From CALOCY01 sp942491975 (GTDB lineage Bacteria > Bacteroidota > Bacteroidia > Bacteroidales > Prolixibacteraceae): a stretch of DNA of 64,000 bases. Shown one piece after another: positions 45,287-52,010 of the stretch (position 1 is its first letter; the number at the start of each line of letters is the position of its first letter). Where the stretch lies: positions 1,922,001 to 1,986,000 of the forward strand of contig CALOCY010000004.1 in assembly GCA_942491975.1 (NCBI GenBank), given 5' to 3'. Made by a program: the position numbers and the translations under genes. The notes beneath the pieces were generated by a model that had not been told where the DNA came from, ran no database searches, and worked only from the letters and a program-made list of their open reading frames with translations.

Positions 45287-45997
45287 TCAAAAAAAGACGC
45301 CACAAAGATTAAATAATGAATGAGCAAAAATGGCTGGTATTAAACTTCCTGTTTTTTCACGAAAGTAACCAGCAATCAAACCTAAAAAGAATGTAGATAT
45401 AAGTATTCCAATAGCAACTACTATATCCATATCATCCATAACTAAAGGTATATGTAGTAACATAAAAAAAATTGCTGAAATAATTACTGGTTGTGTTAAA
45501 TCAATTGATCTTATTTGAATTTTATATTTTAGTAATGGTTTAAGATAACTCTGTATCAGACCTCTAAACATAATTTCCTCCCAAAAACTAGCCACAATAC
45601 AAGCTCCAAATACGGCTTCCAAAAATGGCTGTTCATCAGCAAAATGTCCTTTTCCAGTAATTGGAAATAATAATAATATAAGAGTAACACTTATGTATAA
45701 AATAATAACAGTTGAAAAAACTTTAATTAAATAATTATTTTTTACAAATTTATAACCATGTTTGTATAATTTACCTTTAGTTATAATTGCAGAAAAAAGA
45801 ATGCCATAAAAACCATAAAACAACTGTAAAGCAATACCATAACTATACATGGTTTTATCAAATTTTCCATATATAGCTGTAAACATCAATTTTGAAGATA
45901 GTGAAGATAATGTCATTATAACTATTATAAAAATTAATACAGTAAGTATTAGTACAATTGGATTTTTTTTGATTTTCATAAATTCTTGGTTAAGCAT
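45287..45997 (-). CDS. CPBP family intramembrane protease (cassette gene)
   Basis: A 236-residue multi-pass membrane protein with the CPBP motif FWEEIMFRGL, a second motif MLLHIPLV (conserved His) and a third, FAHSLFNL (His and Asn). All catalytic residues are present. ATG 45997 is used; a second ATG seven codons in is possible. Start lies 111 bases from the cassette edge. CPBP proteins can confer bacteriocin immunity, which would suit its setting among defence-type genes. Confidence 0.82.
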   Translation of the reverse strand: MLNQEFMKIKKNPIVLILTVLIFIIVIMTLSSLSSKLMFTAIYGKFDKTMYSYGIALQLFYGFYGILFSAIITKGKLYKHGYKFVKNNYLIKVFSTVIILYISVTLILLLFPITGKGHFADEQPFLEAVFGACIVASFWEEIMFRGLIQSYLKPLLKYKIQIRSIDLTQPVIISAIFFMLLHIPLVMDDMDIVVAIGILISTFFLGLIAGYFREKTGSLIPAIFAHSLFNLCGVFF

Positions 45998-46108
45998 CCT
46001 ATTAATCGGATAATTTAGTCTTTAAATATAATTATATGTCTTCATAATATAGCATTAGCAATGAAAAGCCCACGTTTCTATCGTTACGAATTGATTGCAT
46101 TGCTGCTC

Positions 46109-46303
46109 AACGGTGCGGAGTGTATGCACAGTGAACACGGTTCCGATTAAATATACGAAGTATTTTTAAATCGGAAGTAAAGTGTGAGGTGTGTATCAAA
46201 AAAAGTTTTGTTGTTCATTGTGTATGACACTCGTGTTATGCTTCTGTACGGCGCAGCAAGACAGCGCAAGCCACCACTAACTTTTTTTGAGCTCCGTTGT
46301 GGG
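46109..46303 (-). repeat. Array unit R8: the 190-bp part only, serving as the attC-like site of the HNH cassette
   Basis: Identical over about 185 bp to the left part of the other units, but it stops at GAGCTCCG and continues GTTGTGGGCA, the core of the neighbouring HNH-nuclease cassette. The 85-bp GATGCTTC part is absent, and 5 bases (GCACC) of the inner arm are missing. It shows that the 190-bp part can act as a cassette's own recombination site. Confidence 0.82.
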
Positions 46304-46312
46304 CAGTATTTC

Positions 46313-47470
46313 TTATATTTCAAGTCTAAAATCCTCAATTCTTTGTTTAATAATCTCCTCGGCTGAATTTGATGATTTCGCTAAAATCATTTTTTCCAAA
46401 TCATTATCATCTAATATAATAATCATCTTATTTTCTGTTATCCATTTTTCCCGTCGTGTAAAATAAGAACCTGTATCCTCATCGTTATTTCTTGCAATTA
46501 TCATAGCAAATAAACCAGTTCCATGTTGTTTTAAATAATTTGCAATTTGAAGAATCTGATTCTTTTTTATTTTTCCAGTATAGTTTTTAGCATCAATTAC
46601 AATAAAATCAGCCTGATACTTTTCTCTTAAATATTTCCAGAATCCACTTTCACTATAGTTTCTTAAAATAAAGTCACGCCGATTAATTCCAAATTTATCT
46701 GATGACTCATTAATAGGCGAAGAAAGTGTTTTACCAAATAAGTAGTCAAGAATTTTTAAAACGTGCCTCTGATATCTTGACCAGTCTTCCTTGCCTTTTT
46801 TGATTTTTTTCAAATCATTAATTAGAAGTCTTTGAAAAGAAACGCCACCAATAGCTTGGTCATAGAATATTTTTTGAAAGATATTATGTTTAGATTTATC
46901 AATCTGCTCTTTAAAATGCTTTGCAATATAATGTCGGCTCCATATTTCAATTTTGTTTTTTCTAAGCAAAGAATTATCCGCAATCGTAAGAGTACCTGGA
47001 AAGGCAAAGACTAATCTCAAATCATCATTCGAGTATTTTTTATAGGAAGTCAGTTGATTAATAATATCTTTTAGTCTTTTATCTGTAAATGTTGGAAATG
47101 ATTTTACTTCAATTAGTGTCTTTTTCCAATCTCCTTTTATATTTTGTTCAACAATAATATCTCCGCGCAATTGAGGTCTATCTGATAATGATACTTCACG
47201 ATTTACATTCCGATAATCAGGATGGTTGTCAAGTAGTTCAATTAAGAAATTAACAAATTCATGCTCTTGGAAAGGCAAACTATTTGCTTTTTTAACATTA
47301 CACAAACGACATGCTAAAACCTTGTTTCTTGATGAATCATCCGAAACTAATGTCCTTGGCATTAAATGTTCAATATCTAATTGCTCAATCCTGAAATCTT
47401 CACCACAATAGAAACATTTTCCTTCTTGCTCTTTGTAAAGTCTTTCTTTTATTTTTAGAGTTTTATCCAT
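46313..47470 (-). CDS. HNH endonuclease with additional restriction-endonuclease-like domains (cassette gene)
   Basis: A 385-residue nuclease-like protein. The N-terminal HNH domain has CFYCG (Cys19, Cys22), LDIEHLMPRT (catalytic His35) and ACRLCN (Cys54, Cys57). Next comes a segment with KTLIEVKSF (Glu121, Lys123) reminiscent of PD-(D/E)XK cores, and, near residue 295, FIVIDAKNYTGKIKKNQI, a clear Mrr/PD-(D/E)XK-like DxK element. A double nuclease of this kind suggests restriction of invading DNA. No methyltransferase partner lies in its cassette. The start is at 47470, 32 bases inside the cassette. Confidence 0.8.
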   Translation of the reverse strand: MDKTLKIKERLYKEQEGKCFYCGEDFRIEQLDIEHLMPRTLVSDDSSRNKVLACRLCNVKKANSLPFQEHEFVNFLIELLDNHPDYRNVNREVSLSDRPQLRGDIIVEQNIKGDWKKTLIEVKSFPTFTDKRLKDIINQLTSYKKYSNDDLRLVFAFPGTLTIADNSLLRKNKIEIWSRHYIAKHFKEQIDKSKHNIFQKIFYDQAIGGVSFQRLLINDLKKIKKGKEDWSRYQRHVLKILDYLFGKTLSSPINESSDKFGINRRDFILRNYSESGFWKYLREKYQADFIVIDAKNYTGKIKKNQILQIANYLKQHGTGLFAMIIARNNDEDTGSYFTRREKWITENKMIIILDDNDLEKMILAKSSNSAEEIIKQRIEDFRLEI

Positions 47471-47499
47471 AATGCAGGATGTTTCTTAATATTGCCCAC

Positions 47500-47778
47500 A
47501 ACGGTGCGGAGTGTATGCACAGTGAACACGGTTCCGATTAAATATACGAAGTATTTTTAAATCGGAAGTAAAGTGTGAGGTGTGTATCAAAAAAAGTTTT
47601 GTTGTTCATTGTGTATGACACTCGTGTTATGCTTCTGTACGGCGCAGCGAGACAGCGCAAGCCACCACTAACTTTTTTTGAGCTCCGCACCGTTGATGCT
47701 TCATTAGGTTTTGGGAGTTTCGTGGAGCGAAACGTAGAAACCGTAAGGCTTGCGTAGCAGCCGTATGAAGCATCAACG
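47500..47778. repeat. 280-bp array unit R9 (gene-less cassette), uvrA-proximal
   Basis: Full copy, the first one read from the uvrA side. Left core TGCCCACAAC is the partner of GTTGTGGGCA at 46297. Its right edge reads ATCAACGTA. Confidence 0.92.
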
Positions 47779-47784
47779 TATGTG

Positions 47785-47908
47785 TATACGCCAGTGGCGT
47801 ATATTCCTATTATCGCTGTTATTTTCCAAGTCGCTGTAAATGTGTTGTTTATCTTTTGATTTCGTGTGTAATAGCTCTTGGTTTTTTGCAAAAAAATAGT
47901 ATTACACA
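47785..47908. promoter_or_regulatory. Two hairpins at the uvrA-side edge of the array
   Basis: TATACGCC-AGT-GGCGTATA (47785-47803) and TGTGTAATA ... TATTACACA (47865-47873 and 47900-47908) lie between the last 280-bp unit and the uvrA stop codon. They could be the remains of an attC or attI site, or a weak uvrA terminator. The 210-base gap contains no gene. Confidence 0.45.
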
Positions 47909-47988
47909 GAACCAGATCTTTATCTATAGTATAAAAATAGCTAAAAGGGTTGAATTTTCGTTTAAGGTGTGGCCTTTTTCTGTAGTTA

Positions 47989-50784
47989 TTATCCTTTTAG
48001 CTTCTCCTTCAAATAGTGCCCGGTATACGATGTTGAACAGGTAACCGATTGCTCAGGTGTCCCTTCATATACAACAAAACCACCCTGTTCCCCACCTTCC
48101 GGGCCCAGGTCAATAATCCAGTCGCCGGTTTTAATAATCTCCATATTGTGCTCGATAATAAGTATGCTGTGACTGCGTGAAAGCAGGGCATTAAATGAAC
48201 CCAACAGCTTTTTAATGTCGTGAAAATGAAGGCCTGTAGTAGGTTCGTCAAAAATGAAAAGTGTAGGCTCGTCTTTCTCTTTGGCCAGGAAAGAGGCCAG
48301 TTTTACCCGTTGGCTTTCCCCTCCCGATAAAGTGCTGGACGATTGTCCCAGTTTTACGTATCCCAACCCCACATCCTGTAACGGTTTTATCTTTTTAACG
48401 ATTTTGCGTTCTGTATTGCCTTCTCCTTCACTAAAGAAATCAATGGCCTGGTTAATGGTCATCTCCAATACATCGTAAATGGTTTTTCCCCGGTAATTGA
48501 TCTCCAGTATATCTTTTTTGAACCGTTTCCCCCCGCAGCTTTCACACACCAGTTTCACGTCTGCCATAAACTGCATCTCAACAGTAATTTCGCCTTCTCC
48601 CTGGCACTCTTCACAGCGCCCGCCATCTACATTAAATGAAAAATGGGAAGGCTTAAACCCCATGTATTTGGCCGATTGTTGTTCGGCATATAGTTTGCGG
48701 ATTTCATCGTAAGCCTTAAGGTAAGTCACCGGATTGGAGCGGCTTGACTTGCCAATGGGGTTCTGGTCAACAAACTCTATAGCATGCAGCAGGTGGGCAT
48801 CGCCCTGTACCCGGTCATGGGCACCTGTTTTCTCGCCATAGTTCCCCAACATTTTGACCAGGGCAGGGTAGAGTATCTTTTTCACCAACGATGACTTTCC
48901 GGAACCACTAACACCGGTTACTACGGTCAATGTGTTCAATGGAAACTTCACGTCAATCCCTTTAAGGTTATTTTCACGGGCTCCGGTTATTTCAACAAAA
49001 TTGCTCCATTTGCGGCGTGTGGCAGGTACCTCTATTTTTTCTTTTCCGGTAAGATAACCGGCTGTAAGGCCGATCCCTTCGTTTCGGAGAGCTTCATGAT
49101 TGCCCTGAAAGATAATCTCTCCTCCGTGAAATCCGGCCCCGGGTCCCACATCAATAATCTCATCGGCTGCACGGATAATCTCTTCATCGTGTTCTACCAC
49201 CACAACAGTATTTCCCAATTGTTGCAATTTTCGCAATACCTTAATCAATCGTCCGGTATCGCGCGAATGTAGCCCGATGCTGGGTTCATCAAGAATATAC
49301 AATGAACCTACAAGGCTGCTGCCCAGTGATGTGGCAAGGTTTATTCGCTGGCTTTCACCTCCCGATAGTGTATTTGACAACCGGTTCAATGTAAGGTAGC
49401 CCAATCCCACATCATACAAAAACGAAATACGATTATTGATCTCTTTCAGCAGGCGTTTGGCAACCTCACTGTCGTGTTTATTTAGCTTTAATTTGGAAAA
49501 GAAAAGTTGCAGTCCGGTGACGGGAAGCAACACCAGTTCCTGGATTGATTTACCACCGATTTTCACATACCCCGCCTCCTTTTTCAGTCGTGAACCATTA
49601 CAGGAAGGACAGGTGGTTTTTCCCCGGTAACGCGATAACATCACACGGTACTGTATCTTATAGCCCTTCTCTTCAAGGTACTTAAAGAATTGGTTGAGGC
49701 CGTGAAAATGCCGGTTGCCACTCCACAATAACTGTTTCTGTTCATCGGACAGGTCATAATAGGGTGTATGGATCGGGAAATCAAATTTTTCGGCATTGTA
49801 AATGAGCTTATTTTTCCACTCCGACATCTTTTCGCCTTTCCAGCAGGCAACAGCATCCTGGTATACTGAAAGCGATTTGTTCGGGATAACCAGGTCTTCG
49901 TCAATGCCGATCACTTTTCCGTAGCCTTCACACTGTGGGCATGCCCCAACGGGATTGTTAAAACTAAACGTATGTATGGTCGGGTCTTCAAACCGGATAC
50001 CGTCGGCTTCGAACAGGTTCGAGAAATGCACCTCTTTATCCCCGTCCGACAGGATTTTGACAATCGCCTCCCCGTGCCCTTCAAAAAAAGCAGTTTGTAC
50101 CGAATCGGCCAGGCGGCTTTGGGTATCTTCATCATCATTCACCACCAAACGGTCAATAACAATCCGGTTCTTTTTTGCACTGTTCAGTTCATCCCCGGTA
50201 ACATCTGTTATCCGTTTGATTGTCCCGTCAATTTCGAGACGGCTAAAGCCCTGTTGTTGCAACAACCCTGCCTCCTCCAAAAGCGTCCTTCCGTTGGCTT
50301 TCAATGGTGAAAGCAACAAAACGGAGGTCTCTTCAGGGAGGGAGAAAACGAAATTCACCACATCGCTTACGTGATGACGTTTGACCGTTGCCCCCGAAAC
50401 AGGTGAAATGGTTTTTCCAATGCGGGCATACAATAATTTCAGGTAGTCATAAACCTCTGTTGAGGTGCCTACCGTTGAACGGGGATTTCGGGTATTTACC
50501 CTTTGCTCGATGGCAATGGCGGGGGGGATACCTTTTATAAAGTCCACTTCGGGCTTGTGAATACGCCCCAAAAACTGACGGGCATAAGACGACAGGCTTT
50601 CGACATACCGTCGTTGTCCTTCTGCATATAGTGTGTCAAAAGCAAGGGAAGACTTTCCTGAACCCGATAATCCTGTAATAACAACAAATTTATTACGGGG
50701 TATTTTTAGCTCTATATTCTTCAGGTTATGTACCCTTGCACCCTTTATATGAATGTATTTTGATTGCGTTTTTTGGGTACCCAT
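47989..50784 (-). CDS. uvrA: Excinuclease ABC subunit A
   Basis: DNA damage-recognition ATPase of nucleotide excision repair; with UvrB it scans for lesions. The 931-residue protein has two ABC modules: Walker A motifs GLSGSGKSSLAFDT (N-terminal) and GVSGSGKSSLVKK (about residue 620), and LSGGESQR signatures in both halves. Zinc-finger Cys pairs are in CPQCEGYGK, CPSCNG, CEECQGEGE and CESCGGKR. Normal length and intact. It reads towards the cassette array, which begins 209 bases past its stop, with no strong terminator between. Confidence 0.98.
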   Translation of the reverse strand: MGTQKTQSKYIHIKGARVHNLKNIELKIPRNKFVVITGLSGSGKSSLAFDTLYAEGQRRYVESLSSYARQFLGRIHKPEVDFIKGIPPAIAIEQRVNTRNPRSTVGTSTEVYDYLKLLYARIGKTISPVSGATVKRHHVSDVVNFVFSLPEETSVLLLSPLKANGRTLLEEAGLLQQQGFSRLEIDGTIKRITDVTGDELNSAKKNRIVIDRLVVNDDEDTQSRLADSVQTAFFEGHGEAIVKILSDGDKEVHFSNLFEADGIRFEDPTIHTFSFNNPVGACPQCEGYGKVIGIDEDLVIPNKSLSVYQDAVACWKGEKMSEWKNKLIYNAEKFDFPIHTPYYDLSDEQKQLLWSGNRHFHGLNQFFKYLEEKGYKIQYRVMLSRYRGKTTCPSCNGSRLKKEAGYVKIGGKSIQELVLLPVTGLQLFFSKLKLNKHDSEVAKRLLKEINNRISFLYDVGLGYLTLNRLSNTLSGGESQRINLATSLGSSLVGSLYILDEPSIGLHSRDTGRLIKVLRKLQQLGNTVVVVEHDEEIIRAADEIIDVGPGAGFHGGEIIFQGNHEALRNEGIGLTAGYLTGKEKIEVPATRRKWSNFVEITGARENNLKGIDVKFPLNTLTVVTGVSGSGKSSLVKKILYPALVKMLGNYGEKTGAHDRVQGDAHLLHAIEFVDQNPIGKSSRSNPVTYLKAYDEIRKLYAEQQSAKYMGFKPSHFSFNVDGGRCEECQGEGEITVEMQFMADVKLVCESCGGKRFKKDILEINYRGKTIYDVLEMTINQAIDFFSEGEGNTERKIVKKIKPLQDVGLGYVKLGQSSSTLSGGESQRVKLASFLAKEKDEPTLFIFDEPTTGLHFHDIKKLLGSFNALLSRSHSILIIEHNMEIIKTGDWIIDLGPEGGEQGGFVVYEGTPEQSVTCSTSYTGHYLKEKLKG

Positions 50785-50936
50785 TTAACAAATTTTATTA
50801 TTTTGTTTTATTAAAAGGCTGTAATGTGTACAGAAATTATTATATTAGCGGAGCAAAGTTAACAAATTGTTTTACTAAAAAAGGAGAGCAGGCCTATCGG
50901 AGCATTTTTACTTTTTATTCAATAAAATAGGAAGTA

Positions 50937-51530
50937 ATGAAAGATACCGCGAAATTGTGCGACAATGAGCTTGTACAACTTTTTGTTAACGGCAACCAGT
51001 CTGCGATAGAATTTCTTATCAACCGCCACCAGAACAGAATATACACCTATATTCTTCTCATTGTAAAAAAACAACACCTTGCTGAAGATATTTTTCAGGA
51101 TACTTTTGTGAAAGTAATCCGATCGTTGAAAAGGGGAAAGTACATCGAAAACGGAAAGTTTATCTCCTGGGTGATCCGGATTGCACACAACCTGATTATA
51201 GATCACTACCGCAAAGAGAAGCATCTTAATACCATATCCAATGATGATTCGGAGATGGACCTGTTCAACTCTTCTAAATTTTCAGATCGTAATGTAGAAG
51301 ATATTTTGGTGGGGGACCAGGTTACAAGTGATGTAAAACTATTGATTGCCGAATTGCCGGTCGAACAGCGTGAAGTGGTAGTTATGCGTTACTATATGGG
51401 ATTAAGTTTTAAGGAGATCGCCGATCAGACAGATGTAAGCATAAACACAGCTTTGGGGCGTATGCGTTATGCGCTGATCAACATGCGTAAAATGATCGAA
51501 GATAAGAACCTCAACCTTACATTGGCATAA
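50937..51530 (+). CDS. ECF-type RNA polymerase sigma factor
   Basis: A 197-residue sigma-70 family factor with region 2 (FLINRHQNRIYTYIL, DIFQDTFVKV, GKFISWVIRIAHNLIIDHYRK) and region 4 (LPVEQREVVVMRYYMGLSFKEIADQTDVSINTALGRMRYAL). Regions 1 and 3 are absent, so it is an extracytoplasmic-function-type factor. No anti-sigma factor with a membrane segment follows; a 76-residue soluble protein does. Divergent from uvrA with a 152-base gap. Confidence 0.92.
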   Translation: MKDTAKLCDNELVQLFVNGNQSAIEFLINRHQNRIYTYILLIVKKQHLAEDIFQDTFVKVIRSLKRGKYIENGKFISWVIRIAHNLIIDHYRKEKHLNTISNDDSEMDLFNSSKFSDRNVEDILVGDQVTSDVKLLIAELPVEQREVVVMRYYMGLSFKEIADQTDVSINTALGRMRYALINMRKMIEDKNLNLTLA

Positions 51531-51611
51531 AAAAAACGGATTAGGATATACTAATTCCTGTAGTACAGCGTTTTTAAGGCAAAGGATTAAAAAACTTAAT
51601 AGAATTTGCCT

Positions 51612-51842
51612 ATGAAGAATGTCTTTACGCAGTACTCGTTTGGTGACAAACAAAAAACCGGATTTGATTTTGACAATGAAAAAGAGGGAATGAATGATAA
51701 GTTGGAGAGGGAATTAGAAAAAATGGGGGCACTGGAATTTAACGCCCCGGAGAATGCGGTTAGAAATATTTTGGGCTTTGCCCGTTCCTATGAAGTGTTG
51801 GACACAAAGGTGGCGGGTAAAGTAGAAATGGTGTTAAACTAG
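51612..51842 (+). CDS. Small hypothetical protein downstream of the sigma factor
   Basis: A 76-residue protein, with ATG 51612 preferred to a TTG two codons upstream. It is acidic and helical (MNDKLERELEKMGALEFNAPENAVRNILGFARSYEVL in pieces) with no signal or membrane segment. Such small proteins follow this sigma factor in other Bacteroidota as far as I recall; a regulatory role is a guess. It is 81 bases after the sigma gene and followed by a terminator. Confidence 0.65.
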   Translation: MKNVFTQYSFGDKQKTGFDFDNEKEGMNDKLERELEKMGALEFNAPENAVRNILGFARSYEVLDTKVAGKVEMVLN

Positions 51843-51868
51843 AATTGGAGTTTTTGGAGTTTGAAAAG

Positions 51869-51899
51869 GAGGTTTTCGCTTGGCGTAAGCCTCTTTTTT
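51869..51899 (+). terminator. Terminator after the sigma-factor operon
   Basis: GAGGTTTTCGC and GCGTAAGCCTC form an 11-bp stem with one mismatch around TTG, followed by TTTTTTG. Confidence 0.8.
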
Positions 51900-52010
51900 G
51901 TTAAGTGATGGTTAAACATGATTTAAATCACTGTAACATGTGAAACGCATATCCGCTAACCTTCTAATTTTGTAGTGAGGTTAAATTGATTATATAAAAT
52001 ACAAGATACA

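Larger units (their letters stand above)
28823..47780 (-). mobile_element. Integron-like cassette array without integrase (CALIN-like)
   Basis: About 19 kb of cassettes, all with genes on the minus strand. Each cassette starts (read on the minus strand) with a GTT-type core and ends, just after the stop codon, with the complementary core. Examples are GTTATGCGC/GCGCATAAC (31444 and 30446), GTTAACCAC/GTGGTTAAC (33607 and 32951), GTTGGCTACC/GGTAGCCAAC (32557 and 31897), and GTTAGGTGC/GCACCTAAC (39041 and 35390). A hairpin site follows each core. Nine copies of a 280-bp unit are interleaved (one of them partial). No tyrosine recombinase gene is in the window. The array starts downstream of uvrA and ends at group II intron copy 2. 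Confidence 0.82.

Noticed and set aside
30052..47778. The nine repeats as a CRISPR array or as plain MITEs.
   Set aside because: Spacing is irregular with genes between, and units are 280 bp. Cassette-specific matching cores at both ends of each gene segment are not predicted by either model. A MITE origin for the unit alone is kept as the refuting alternative in the findings.
49955..50374. Long plus-strand frames opposite uvrA and similar frames opposite the C69, M20, aminopeptidase, prmA and DUF5686 genes.
   Set aside because: They are shadows of strong minus- or plus-strand coding sequences, with no family resemblance or start signals.
51606..51842. The small protein after the sigma factor as an anti-sigma factor.
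   Set aside because: It has no membrane segment, zinc motif or recognisable anti-sigma domain; only its position suggests a link.
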